Shown: positions 23,346-34,548, counted from the first letter of the stretch. The stretch: DNA of 64,000 nt from Fonticula-like sp. SCN 57-25 (GCA_001724245.1 MEDX01000016.1:16113-80112); one strand, 5' to 3'. A program made the numbers and translations. The notes: generated by a model not told the origin, from the sequence alone.

Positions 23346-23848
23346 CTCTCCAAGCCCCTGCACCCTTGTTTTTTTGGTGACACGGCAAGTGTTCCAGACC
23401 GACCAAGACCGACCTAAAACATACCCAAACCGACCCAAACCGACCAGGAATGGCGCCGCAGCAGCGAGTGCAACATTATCGAGGCGGGGAAACTACGTCT
23501 TTTCACAAGGGAACTTTAAAGACACCTCGAATTTGCATTGCGGATAATTTATCGGTGAGAACAGCGGAAAGTTACTGTGGATATCATATAACATATATTA
23601 ATACTGATGCGGCGACCAATCGGCCACCGGTTCCAACGGGGGAGAGGTGATAAGGGGGGGGGGTTGTACTGGCGGCAAAAAGCAAAATAGCAGCAAAAAT
23701 AAACAACAAAATTCCAACACCGCATAAAAGCACCGGCATTCGGAAAGGAACGCGTGATATAAAGCTATAATCGCATTAATAGGCAAAACTTATGTAAAAA
23801 CTTGCTAGTAAAAACGTAATGCAACCATATCTTCTCTTTCTCTCTCTC
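23346..23848. other. Intergenic region between paraoxonase and 7TM-RGS genes
   Basis: 503 bases. The left part is the paraoxonase promoter with four ACCGACC boxes. The middle has a run of nine G preceded by GATAA (about 23651-23665), and the right end is AT-rich and probably holds the 3' end of the RGS gene. A 66-codon reading frame on the plus strand (23450-23650) shows no recognisable features, and I do not call it. Confidence 0.6.
23398..23445 (+). promoter_or_regulatory. Four phased ACCGACC boxes in the paraoxonase promoter
   Basis: Perfect ACCGACC copies start at 23398, 23408, 23429 and 23439. They form two pairs, each with an exact 10-bp period, 21 bp between the inner members. They lie 53-100 bases upstream of the paraoxonase ATG. 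Ten-base spacing puts each pair on one DNA face. Another copy occurs at 55673-55679 in the glycogenin/cyclase promoter. No factor is known to me for this motif here. Confidence 0.55.
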
Positions 23849-25480
23849 CTAGAAGTCGTCCTCCGACTCCTGCTTCTCGAGGTCAACGCCCGAGAACACA
23901 GAAATATCGGGGACAGCATCCTTGAACATTGCGCGGTGCGCGTGCGCCTCGGCGGCGAGCCCGGCGACGGCGGCGAACTCGGGGCTGTTGCGGAAGCGCG
24001 GGAAGGGGTCGAGCATCATGAGCTTGAAAATGTCCTCCTCGGCAACGGCAAAGATGCGCTCGACCTGGGCGTAGGTTACCGTGTCGCCGAGGCGCTTGGC
24101 GTTGTCAATGGCGTTCGTTACGCTGGCCGCCAGCTCGGACGAGACGTTGAGCTCGAGCGGCGAGTCATTGGCAAAGTAGAGCGAGTACATCTTTTGCGCC
24201 CTAAAAAGATGGCGTCGTTAGCACTGCGCTGCTGGCCGGTGGGGCAAACGCACTGATCAACGAGGTCGACGGGCTTGGCCGTCTGGTTCTCCGCCGACTC
24301 GCGGTACTGGACAGCCTGCTGCCAGAACAGGAGGTTCTCGATGGCGAACTCGCGCGAGAGGAACTGGAAGAACGCGCGGAAGAACTCGGGCACCTGGAGC
24401 ATGCGGCCAAGGTCGATCTGCTCCTCCATGATGGCGCTGTTGGTCGTCTTCATGCGGATGTCGTTCTTGTTTTCGCGGTACTGCGAGCGGGAAAGAGGGG
24501 TTAGGAGGCGGGGATCAGCGAGCACAAGCGCGCGCACGGAAAGCGTCGTCGTGTGGTTGATACCGATGATGAACGAGCAGAAGATGCCAAAGGCGACCGG
24601 CAGCAGCTGGATCGGCATCACCATGTTGTTGAACATGGCGAACGCGGGGATAAAGGTGATGAGGAACACGAGCAGCAGGTTCAGGATAAACACGACGCCG
24701 ACCATGCGGAACTCGTTCTTGAGGTTAAAGTTATCCGCGTCGAGGCGGGCAAACTTGAACGAAAAGTACACGAACACGATGCCCTGGATGCCGACCTCAA
24801 AGAGGGTGATCAGGTAGTGGACCAGCAGGATGCAGCCGCGCGGCGCGTAGGGGCTGCTCGCCGGCAGCGCAATCGGGATAGCGATGGAGGTGGGAATGAT
24901 GATGAAGAGCATGAACGAGATCGTCGTAAAGATGAGCACGTCGCGAGGCTTCCGCGACGAGAGCCAGCCGGCCAGCGAGCCCATCGTCTTCAGGCGCAGC
25001 CGTTAGTGTCAAATACGAGCCGGAACGATAAGCGAACCTCAGGCTCGGGAATCGACTCGTCCATGTCGGTCGTCAGGTTGTTGGAGAGGGCAACACGACG
25101 CTTGTTGAACGTGCGGTGGTGCTCAATGTACAGCAGCCAGAGGCGGTAGAGGTACAGGTGGCCAAACACTTGGATCTGCTAGGGTGTCAGTCGATCCCCA
25201 AGGAGCTACCAAATTTGCGCACCGCAAGACGCTGAAGGGGAATGTGCAGGAAGCAGGGGATGTAGTCGAAAAAGATGAAGCGGAGGCAGAGCAGCACATG
25301 CCAGACGATGACGAGGATACCAAAGAGCAGCACGGCGAAAGGGTGGCGCCCGCGGATCGGGTGAATGTGCCTCCGCTTCCAGAACAGGATCAGGGACGGG
25401 ATGTACACGACGAGGGCCACGAGCATCACCAGGCCGGCCAGCGGCGTGATGCCCATGGTGAAGGGCGGATTCAGACCCAT
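23849..25480 (-). CDS. Seven-transmembrane protein with C-terminal RGS domain
   Basis: Predicted GTPase-accelerating regulator of heterotrimeric G-alpha, tethered to a receptor-like membrane domain as in plant AtRGS1 (459 aa). Exons in order 25480-25223, 25178-25038, 24987-24254, 24200-23849 give 494 residues. Hydrophobic spans: two in exon 1 (LAGLVMLVALVVYIPSLILF, FAVLLFGILVIVWHVLLCL), a weak one in exon 2, then four in exon 3 (DVLIFTTISFMLFIIIPTSI, LLVHYLITLFEVGIQGIVFV, VVFILNLLLVFLITFIPAF, LLPVAFGIFCSFIIGINH). The RGS box begins near residue 318: VPEFFRAFFQFLSREFAIEN then LLFWQQAVQYR, with ELNVSS and the IFKLMMLDPFPRF end of the fold. Intron 2 uses a gttcg donor. The ligand, if any, is unknown. 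Confidence 0.9.
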
Positions 25481-25963
25481 CTTTCCCTTTTGTTTGAAAA
25501 GAGAAGAGCGCTCTGGAAGGAGAAAAAATCTAGCTGAGCTGGCGCGCTGCTTGACAAAAAGATCATCAGTATACTGCGACGACCGCGCTGATAGCCGGAA
25601 AAATTGCCGCGCACCTACTTTGCCGGTTGTTTGCAGCCTGTTTCCCACCCACAATAACAACGCGTGGCCCGCCGCGGCGCTGCTGGTATGCGGAGGAGAG
25701 TGACCACCGTTTTGGTTTTGACGAACCAATGGCCTTTTCTTTCGCCCATGTGGTCTAATTCCTGACCAAGGGCTGGGCTAAAGATCGATCATATGTTGCG
25801 CATTCCGCAATAAACATTGCGTTGCGGGGCAACTTACGATGAGATAAAACAAACATTCCTAGATGGCGACGACGCCAACGACCACCGACGGAGCCTTGGC
25901 GCTCGTGACGTCATCAACAGAGCGTGACGTCAACATAGTGACGTCAACATCGTGCCTGACACC
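25481..25963. other. Divergent promoter of 7TM-RGS and hydrolase genes
   Basis: 483 bases between divergent ATGs. The right end carries three perfect CRE octamers; a CCAAT box lies near 25726. Nothing protein-like or RNA-like is evident in the rest. Confidence 0.6.
25906..25946 (+). promoter_or_regulatory. Cluster of three CRE/ATF sites (TGACGTCA)
   Basis: Perfect palindromic TGACGTCA at 25906-25913, 25925-25932 and 25939-25946, ending 17 bases before the hydrolase ATG. Octamers of this type bind bZIP factors of the CREB/ATF and Sko1/Atf1 class. Three full sites within 41 bases are not expected by chance. The flanks (GTGACGTCAaCAT) are partly shared between copies, suggesting local duplication. 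Confidence 0.7.
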
Positions 25964-26933
25964 ATGCTCGCGTTGATGCTGCTGCTGCTGCCCGTGGCCG
26001 CGACAGCCGGCCTGGCGCTGCTGGGTAATGCGCGTCTCCAGGCGTTCAGGAGGCGCGCGCCGCGTAACCCGGCGCTGACGATGAAGCTCAGCGATGGCCG
26101 TACGCTGGCGTACGCGACGTACGGCGAGGAGCCGGCAAAGGCGGACAAGGTCGTGTTTTACCTGCACGGTCTCATGGGATCCCGCCTCGAATTCTCGGGG
26201 ATGCGGAAGGAGTTTGACGGAAGGTACACGCGTCTTTTGTTGTGACAACGTGCTCATGAATGCTTGCAGGAGCGTCTCGTTTGTGACTATTGATCGCCCC
26301 GGCTATGGCCTGTCGACGATGCAGCCCGGCCGGACGTACCTTGGCTTCGCCGACGATGTGCTGGCGCTCGCCGACCACCTCCAAGTCAAGCGCTTCTACA
26401 TGACCGGGTGGTCGAGCGGCGGCTGCTACGCGCTTGCGTGTGCCGCCAAGATCCCCAGCAGCCGCCTGGCGGGCGTCCTTACGATCGCCTCTGATCCGCC
26501 GTGGGGAAGCGTCCCGCCACAGATGCGCGTGTCAATCCAGCGCGTCGCCTTTTTCGGGTACACTTCTCTGCGCTCTTTTCTCCCCGCTATCCTCGGCCTT
26601 TTGCTCCGCCTGCTCGTTGCGTTTGGTGGCGCGCCCAAGCTCCAGGAGCGGATCATGGAGGCCAACCGTCAGACGATCCGCGCCACCGTCCAGGAGATGA
26701 TCATCGAGCGCAACCCGTGGGACTTCAAGCTCGAGGACATCAAGATCCCCGTGTACATCTGGCACGGTACAACGGACGTCATGGTGCCTGTCGCGTCTGC
26801 CGACTACCTCGCTGAGCGCATCCCCGGCTCGACCAAGCGCATCCTCGAGGGGAAGGGGCACATGATCGTGTCGTCCCACTGGGCCGAGATGGTCAATTTC
26901 CTTCTGGACCAGCCGGAGAAGAGCAAGTTGTAA
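25964..26933 (+). CDS. Alpha/beta hydrolase with N-terminal membrane anchor
   Basis: Two exons, 25964-26223 and 26270-26933, encode 307 residues. The N terminus (MLALMLLLLPVAATAGLALL) is a signal peptide or anchor. The fold is visible as VVFYLHGLMGSR (oxyanion HG), VTIDRPGYGLS, the nucleophile elbow GWSSGGCYAL, VYIWHGTTDVMVPV with the acid, and the histidine in LEGKGHMIV. This is the general hydrolase-1 type seen in many fungal and plant proteins, with no substrate implied. The 46-nt intron has a gtaca donor, off consensus. The promoter contains three CRE octamers immediately before the ATG, the only such cluster I saw, so stress or cAMP-linked control is a fair hypothesis. Confidence 0.82.
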
Positions 26934-27001
26934 CCGCAATTTTGAGATAACAAAACATGTATTGGTAAATATAAAATGCATAAAACAAAGGGATACATAT
27001 G

Positions 27002-28430
27002 CTAGGAGCTGTTGCTTGTTCTCCTCGCCGAGTGCGAGTACGCGCGCTCCTTGCCGTCGACGACAACCGTCCAGTCCACGCACACGTCGATGAAGCGCGA
27101 GTTGTCCTTGCCCTTTGACATTGTCAGCTTGCCGCGCACGACGTCGTCCTGCGACAGCTCGGTCGACATTTCCTTTGGGATCCGGACGACCACCTGCCGC
27201 CAGTGCGTCAGCCTGTCGCGAGGGTTAGCGGTGCGGGTATGGCCACAGGAGTGCGCACTGGAGGTATGGCGACGTGCTGAGGATGACGCTGCCAGCCTCG
27301 TCGGGGAACTGCACGTCGAACCAGATGATGAACCCGTGCAGCGCCGCGCGCATCATGCCGGTGAGCTCGAATTCGCCGCCGATGGCCTTGAGGTCGTCGT
27401 GCGTGACGGTCGCCAGGTCGATATTCGCAATGGTCGCCTCGGTCGTGAGCACCTGCTCAGGCATGACGCTCGCGACCTCGCATTCGGCGGCGATCGTCGC
27501 GACCGCCGGCGCGGCAAGGCTAGCCATGTTGACGCCGTACATGTAGTGAACGTCCTCGCGCCAGAACTGGTCCGCCGACTGGAGAATGTCGCTGCTGTCC
27601 TCCTGCGTGAAGCCGGCCACAATAAGGCGGGCCTGCGAGGGGAGCATGAGACCGCCAGGTGCAAGGAAGCGATCACGCGCAGACACAACGCTGTCCAGCA
27701 TCGACTCGTACAGGAGGCCGTAGCCCATCCACTCGCTGACAATGGCGTCAACGCGCACATCGCCGTCGCCAAGAGAAACGTCCTCTACTCTTCCCTGAAT
27801 GACGCTTACAGTATCGTCAACCTGGTTTTCCTTGACAAGGCGGGCGGCATGCTGCGCCATGTCGGACGCCTCGACGCAAAATACCTTTTTGGCACCCGCG
27901 CGCGCTGCAAAGATGCTCAGGATCCCGCTGCCTCCACCGACATCAAGCACCGTCTTGTTGTCGATCCACTGCGACTCGCCCAGACCGATAAACGCGTCGC
28001 CGTAAGCGTACGTCCGACGCTCATCGCGCAGCATCTCTTCGTGCACGCGCAGGTCCTCGTAGCTCTTAAAGTAGCTTGGGTCCTCCCAGGCGCTCGCGCT
28101 GCACTCGGCCTTCCACAGCTGATCCAGCAGCACAGTATCGTCGCTTTTCACGCTGCGCGCCCGCGGCACGGCGAGCCAGGGGGCAATCTCCGACGCCCCC
28201 GCCGGCTTGTAAATCATAACAAGGTCGGTGTACGCCGCCCCCAACCGCTCAACAACATCGGCACTCGAAGCGGCCAGCGCAAACGCCAGGCCGCGCTCAA
28301 CCGACGAAATAAAGTCCGCCTCCTTTGCGGCACACTTTTCGCACGCAATGGCAGCGCCGCGCGAGTCCGTTGCCTCGCCACCGGCGCCGCCGCACCAAGG
28401 GCACTCGCGGCGCGCCTTCTTCCGATCCAT
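27002..28430 (-). CDS. Protein arginine methyltransferase with N-terminal zinc-ribbon-like motif
   Basis: Type I-like PRMT transferring methyl from SAM to arginine. Exons 28430-27259 and 27212-27002 give 460 residues. Order: a Cys4 motif at the N terminus (CPWC...CEKC, residues ~10-35), a linker, DPSYFKSYEDLRVHEEML (the helix preceding the SAM site), motif I VLDVGGGSGILSIFAARAGA, post-I VFCVEAS, the double-E loop VSEWMGYGLLYESML with both glutamates, and the THW loop THWRQVV restored across the 46-nt intron. PRMT3 also has an N-terminal zinc finger, but of C2H2 type; this CxxC...CxxC pair differs. Which PRMT class it belongs to needs a tree. The next gene on the same strand ends 176 bases further left. 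Confidence 0.9.
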
Positions 28431-28606
28431 CCACGTGGACAAGTGCTCTGTGCCTGACGATGCGGTGATGGCGGCAAGCAATAACGACGCAAATGCGAAA
28501 AGTCGGGAAAATGGTGGATTATATAAAGTAAGGAAAACATGTACAGTGCTATTGAAATACCCAAAGGGAAATAAAGATCCCACGGGTTGATAATGGGATG
28601 TGTAGA

Positions 28607-31600
28607 CTAGGCCTCGAAAGTGTTCTCGGTCTCAAGCTGGTTGGGGCCGTCGGGAAGGAGGCTGATGCGCGACTGGTTCTCCTGCTTGAGCTTGGTGACC
28701 ATAGCCTTGGCCTCGGCCAGCCTGCTTGACCTAAAGTTGTCGCTGATGTTCATCTGCGTCACGAGGCGCGGCGGCGTGTTGGTGCGCGGCCGCAGCGGCG
28801 AGTCGAGCGACTCGGCCGATGACAGTGCGTCGTCGCTGCCGTCGGCGAGCTGCGTCACAGAGATGGAAAGCTTCATCATGTCGGGCGTCACGCGGCGGCG
28901 CTTGGTGCCATTTGCAGAGTTTGACACAAGCGCAAGATCCAGCTTGGACACATTGGCGACGCCGACGACGGCCGCCGAGCTCGTGCGGCGGCGCTCATTA
29001 AACACCTCTGAAGAGTGCTCGATAAGGCGCTGAACGAGCGGCGCACGCGTCTCTACAACCGCCGCAATGTCCGCGCGGCCCTCGTTGTCGCCGCCGAGGG
29101 AATCCGCCGCGCTCGGCATCAGGAGAGGCGTAAAGATCGTGTCGAGCGTGCCAATCAAAACACCGCTGCGAGGCGTATTAACAGCGCTAAAAAGACAGAG
29201 AGTCAGAAAGGAAGGAAAAAAGCGCATCAAACGCACCGCTTCCAGTGCTCGACAAGGAACTTTAGAAGCGTGTACGGGAACGAGTCGAGCGATTCGATGG
29301 CTCCGGCGAGAAGGCGCCCGATATCGGCCGGGTGCTCCCAGTCTGCGAGACACGTAAGCAACAAAAGTCACAGCAAGAACAAGGACGCACTGCACGCCTG
29401 CACGACGCGGCTCTGAAGGCCCGTCGGGATGATGGGCGCAGGGAGCGCCTCAATAAGGCGCTGCAGGAGCCCAGTCAGCACCGCGTGGTCGCACGTGATA
29501 AGCTCAGAGCGGTTGCAGATCTCTTCGCTGGCAGCGGGCACCTTGGCATCTGCAAAAAAACATTAGCATCAATGCAAGCAGACGAGGGAAACATACCAAT
29601 TTGGGCCATGAGGCGGCGATGGGCCGACGAGCGGCGCGACTCGATGGCATACAGGTGGGTATTGGAAAGGCCTATCATTTTGTCAGCCACACGCGCATAC
29701 AAGCACTCTTTTTCGCACCCTTTTCCTCGATGGCCGAGATGAGGGTGACAAACTTGCGGCCTTCCATGGTCTCGCGAAGGATCGTCTCGTCGCTCTTGGC
29801 CTGCGGCGTCGAGTTGGAGTCGGCCACCGTGTGACGGCGAATCAGCGAGTTGGCCGCCTCGAGGCGGCGCGTGCCAGACGGGGTGCTCGAGGCGTACACC
29901 GAAACGGCGCGGCGCACAGAGCTCGGCGTCCCGCGCGACTCAATCATGCTCTAAACTGGGATTAGCATGTGACGTATCCAAGGAAAGTTAAACGTACGCG
30001 GAAGAGATCGCCGCGCGACGAGCTGCGACTCGGCGTCATGGTGCCGCCGGTCAAACGCGAGGCCAATTTGGACTACAAAGAAAGGTCAGACTCACAATAT
30101 GTAAAGCATAAAGAATGCGCGTACGCGGCTGATTTGGAGAATGTAGGGCAGCAGCATCGATGTGATGCGGCCACCGTACAGGTTGTCGGGGTACGTCTGG
30201 AGGCGGCACACCTCAACGGCCATCACTTCATGTCCAGCAAGCACTAGCACAAGCAAAAGTCAGCCATCCATTAACACACACATACAAAAGACGTACACTT
30301 GGCCATGAGAAGGGCGCCAAACTCGGACGTGCTGCACGCCTCAAAGTCACCAAAGAGCGAGCCGCCAAAGACAGGCACATTGTCGCGCGTGCGCAGGCAG
30401 CACCGGAAGCCGGTGGGCGTGATCTGCACCAGGGCGACCAGGTAATAGTTCTTCAGGCGAGGCGGGATGGCCAGCTTGCTCGGGTCGGCACCCGCAAAGA
30501 CGATGGCAGACATGCGCGTGTCGGGCAGGCAAAGCTCAGTCTTGGACATCTTGCTGACGCGGTGCACGTTAATATTGATGCGGCGGCCATTGTCCTCGCG
30601 GGCGACAGACGCGTCGGTGCGCTTGCGCTGGAAGTACGCACCGCGCAGCTTCTCCATAAAGTCAGCGGCAACGTCGCCGCCGAGGATAAAAGTGCGACGG
30701 CGGCCGTTCTTCTCGCCAGAGCCGTCAAACTTGCCCTTGGCGTCCATAAAGTCAACCGTGAGCAGGATCTGTCCAAGGGGCAGGCTCAGTGACGAAAACT
30801 CAATCTGCTGCAGGTCGGTGAGGTGCTTCTTTTCATACGCCTTCTTGTTGGACGCGAGCTTGCGCTTGGTGGCGCTGACCTTTTTGGCAAACATCAAGTG
30901 GTCGTTGAAGAGGAAAAGAGCGCCGCCGTTGCGCACGCTCTGCGAGCACTCGTCCACCTCGTTCACCTCAAACTTGCCGAGGAAGGTGCGGGACGCGCTC
31001 ACGAGCCAGTTCGGGACATCCGACACAGAGTTGAACACCTCAAAGAGCAGCGCGCGCGAATCGGCGGCCGCCTGCTCCACATTAATGAACGACGCAATCT
31101 TGGTCATCTCGGTGTACGCCTCAAGGAGCATAGCATAGCTCGAGTGCGACGGGTGCATGTTGGAAAGCATGTCGCGGACGAGAATGACGTAGCGCGGCAG
31201 GCGCTGCACGGGCTCGATCAGCAGGTCCGTCAGGTTCTTGCGGAACGAGTCGGGGCGCATGCGGATGCTGTCGAGCATGGCGGCGAACACGCGGCCCGAC
31301 CGGCGCGTGTGGATGGTCTCTGTCGCCGTCTGGTAGTAGCTGACAAAGACCTTGTAGTGGTGAAAGTTGCGAATGTGCTTTACGAGCACCGCCTCGACCG
31401 TCTGCGGCGCAGCCTGCGCCTCCTTGGCCTTGGCCGCCGCGCGGCCCGACTTGACAACAGTCGTCTGAGGAGCAGGGGCGGGCGCCGGCGCCATAACCGC
31501 CTGAAGCTCAGCGAGGAACGCCTTGTTCACTTCATAGATTTTGGGAAGGCCGCAAAACATGTTCTGCGCCTCGGGGAGCGAAATCGCCGACGGGTTGGCA

Positions 31601-32414
31601 CGAGCAAGCTGCTCGATATCGCAGGAAATGCTCATGAGGCCGCCGAGGCACGCGACATAATGCTCTTCCGTGCTGAGCAGCTCCTTGTACAGGTTCGCGA
31701 GCTTTTCATTGTTGGTGCTCCGCGCGGGCGCCACGGTCGAGTCGGCGAGGCCGCTCGACGACGTCTGGTGGTCAAGGAACCGCCCCGCGGTCTTGACGAT
31801 CGACTCGTCGCTGTCAAGAATAAAGGCGTCAACCTCAGCCGAGCCAGCCAGCTAGCACACAGGTAAGCTCTACGTTATATAAAGTCAATATTCGCACCAT
31901 GTACTCGCGATCGAGCTCGTAGAGGCGGGCGCACAGCTGGCCGACGTGGAGCGGTGTGAGCTGCAAGAGAAGCGACGAGGTCTCGATGGTGAGCCACTGG
32001 GTGCAGCCATCCATGCGCGCGTAGACGTCAAAGGCAGTGGTGAGCATCTTGTTGAGCGACTCCTTGCGCTTGCGCAGGGCGCCGTTCGAGTAATACGCGT
32101 TCACAGACACAACGTGCTTGCCGGTGCCGCTGCGCACAACGACGACGGCGGGCGTCGACGCATTAATCTCCTCTGCGGGAACGGTAAAGACAATCATTTT
32201 GAGGCGCTCGTCGTTGAAATAGTAGTGAACGTGCTCTGATGGCGCACATCAGTACATTTGCGGAAAGGACAGGAGAATCACGAGACGTACGGTCGCATGC
32301 GCCGGCCATCTCGCAAGGAAGCGGCTCGACGGTGGGCGCAGTTGCCGTCGTGGGCGAACCGGCCTGCGCGCCCGTCTTATCATACTTGAACCCGTACTGG
32401 TCAAGCGTGCTCAT
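28607..32414 (-). CDS. Rho regulator: DH-PH (RhoGEF) plus RhoGAP-like domain
   Basis: Ten exons in order: 32414-32291, 32235-31898, 31851-30297, 30243-30125, 30072-29998, 29950-29719, 29671-29597, 29549-29391, 29342-29237, 29186-28607; 1,120 residues. The DH domain (from ~198) has YKELLSTEEHYVACLGGLM, a Pro/Ala insert, and the core FRKNLTDLLIEPVQRLPRYV then ILVRDML, diagnostic of Dbl exchange factors. A PH domain follows (FLFNDHLMFAKKV). The C-terminal third resembles RhoGAP: KGLSNTHLY, ELITCDHAVLTGLLQRLIE, ALPAPIIP and LDSFPYTLLKFLVEHWKRAV. The arginine-finger position reads LYAIES where active GAPs have YRVSG. So exchange activity looks real and GAP activity doubtful. The first 180 residues are unrecognised. 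BCR/ABR are functional analogues, not clear orthologues. Confidence 0.82.
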
Positions 32415-33038
32415 GATGTCCGCCTACCTCCATGTCAGATTGGCCGCACAAGGGACAAGTGAATGATCGTACATGAAAGCGGCCCTGAGCACCAGCCATC
32501 TTTAAACGGCAGCTAGCGGGAAGCCCTCTACAACAGCCGTGTTATATGCTCCTCGACACGGCGAGCGGTGTGTCAAGTGCTCTGGAGGCTAAAGCGTGCT
32601 TGAGCTCACACGATGTATAAAAGCAAACGGTAGTTTGAAACGTGTAACGGTCGATACGATTACGTGGCGAACGATTGGATGACGTAGCACTAGATCTAAT
32701 ACGCGATTGGTTCAATCTGGCCAATCACGATACAGCTGGGAGAGGCCGACGACATAGTCAGCAGAGTAAGATGCTCAGGGCTGACAGCAAAATAGGGAGC
32801 AGGCGCTCGACACAGCCGCGGGCAGGCTTCTTTTCCATGGTACTCTTAATGACATACCGCGCGCTTGCCGAACCCGGCTCGAGCAAAGTTATGCATAGTT
32901 TGCATAGTTTGCATTCTTGGTGATGATGACGCAATCAAGGTATTTTCGGCTCAATTGTCTGCCTCAGGAACCCCTTAAAAACCCCCGCTGCGCTCCTCGC
33001 AAGGCAGTCTGCTGTCCTCCCACACACCTGCTCTCAAG
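32415..33038. other. Divergent intergenic region of 624 bases
   Basis: Lies between the Rho regulator and VWA gene starts. It contains several CCAAT/ATTGG boxes (near 32664, 32707 and 32722), a TATAAAA at about 32618, a direct repeat CATAGTTTGCATAGTTTGCA around 32893-32913, and CTTAAAAACCCC shortly before the VWA gene. A 26-codon frame on the minus strand (ATG near 32838) encodes a short hydrophobic peptide with no match I know. No RNA gene recognised. Confidence 0.5.
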
Positions 33039-34548
33039 ATGGAGACCCAGCGCAACGAAATCTCTCTCACCTCCGCGTCCGAGTACGCCAATGTTCCCTT
33101 CACGCCCACCAAGATGCTCGGCATGGCGAGCCTGGTGGTACGTATTGCGCTGGCCCGATGACCCCGAGCTCACGCTGTCTTAGGCGCCGACCCTGTCCGA
33201 GTCGCATGAATCGCGCACGCCTGTCGACATCGTCTGCGTCATCGACCGCAGCGGGTCAATGTCCGGCTCCAAGTTGAACATGACCAAGGAAACCCTCAAG
33301 TTTCTCGTCTCTCGTGCGTCGCCTCTTTGCCGGCGGGCCGGTCGACTTACACTTTATAGAGCTCGACAGTCGCGATCAGATCGCGCTCGTCATGTTTGAC
33401 ACTACGGTCGAGACTATCTTTCCCTTCACGAGCACCTCGAGTTCTGCAAAGGAGCGCATCAACGAGGTCATTGACAAGCTCAAAGTCGGCGCGTCGACCA
33501 ACTTGTCCGGCGGCCTGATGCAGGGCATCTCGCTGACCCCCACGCGCACCCGCAAGAACCGCGTCTGCTCGGTCCTGCTCTTCACGGACGGGCAGGCGAA
33601 CGCCGGCGTCCAGGACCCGACGCAGCTCAAGGAGCTGACGGCCAAGGCGATCGGCAACTTGGAGGACGCCTGCACCATCTTCACCTTTGGATTCGGGTCT
33701 GACCACGACGCGGACCTCCTGCGCGGCCTCGCCCAGGTCGGAAAGGGCATGTACTACTACCTGGAGTCGACAGAGAGCATTCCTTCGAGCTTTGCCGACT
33801 GCCTCGGCGGCCTCCAGTCGGTCGTCGCGCAGAATGTGCACCTCACGGTCAATGCCACAGACGGCGCCAAGGTGCTCCGGTCCCTGTCGCGCTTCCCCCT
33901 GGTCTCGCCCGTGTCCTTCCCCGCTACGTCGTACGTTCTTTCGCATCCGATACAGTGATTTGCTCACGCTGCTGCTTTAGGTTCACGCTCGACCTGGGCG
34001 ACCTCTACAGCGAGGAGAACCGCGATCTGATTGTCGAGTTTGAGCTGCCCGCGTGCGACCCCGCCGAGCGCTTTTCGTATGTGCAGTACTCGCTGTCGTA
34101 CTTTAACATCCAGGAGGCTGCTGCTCGGACGGTCGCGTCAGAGTCGTTTGTGCGGCGCCAGACCGCGACCAAGGACGCCAGCGAGCGGCGCGACGAGCGC
34201 ATCGATATGCACGCCATGCGCATCCAGGCCGCCGACTCGATGGAGCAGGCGACGAAGCTGGTTCAGCAGAATGATACCGACGCTGCGCGCGCCGTCATCC
34301 GCGAAACGTTGGACCAGTTCCGCTCGGCGACGTCGTCGAGTTCTGCCATGGGCAAGCAGATCATTGCCGAGATGGAGATGCTCAGCCTCGAGTCGGACTA
34401 TCAGCGCGCCACCTCGTACATGGCGTCGCGTTCCATGCAGCATCAGCAGCAGCGCGCCGCCGACGAGTCCAGTGACTTTGACATGTACAGCAACAACGCC
34501 AAGAAGCGTAGCAAGTTTTCTGCCCTGTCGCGTTCCAAGAAGCCGTAA
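33039..34548 (+). CDS. von Willebrand factor A domain protein
   Basis: Intracellular-type VWA protein. Exons 33039-33137, 33184-33313, 33360-33930 and 33981-34548 encode 455 residues. The VWA domain covers ~50-230: VDIVCVIDRSGSMSGSKL gives an intact MIDAS (DxSxS), with the threonine in GASTNLSGGL and the aspartate in LLFTDGQANAG; TFGFGSDHDADLL follows. The second part has a beta-rich segment (LTVNATDGAKVL, FTLDLGDLYSEENRDLIVEF) like the VWA/Hint-associated module of plant and slime-mould VWA proteins, then a long helical, Gln-rich tail (ATKLVQQNDTDAARAVIRE) ending in a basic stretch, SRSKKP. No signal peptide. Plant relatives carry an N-terminal RING, absent here, so ligase activity is not implied. 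Confidence 0.85.

Noticed and set aside
23450-23650. 66-codon frame in the paraoxonase/RGS spacer
   Set aside because: No homology or signal; codon use is unlike neighbours and it overl​aps promoter-like repeats.
27012-28457. 481-codon open frame on the plus strand opposite the methyltransferase
   Set aside because: Mirror of a GC-rich coding region. The opposite strand has all PRMT motifs; this one has none.
30823-31866. 347-codon open frame on the plus strand opposite the DH-PH exon
   Set aside because: Same antisense effect; composition is skewed to Arg, Val and His with no recognisable fold.
32675-32923. Short frames in the Rho-regulator/VWA spacer, including a 26-residue hydrophobic peptide on the minus strand
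   Set aside because: No initiation context, no splice partner and no known family; treated as spacer.
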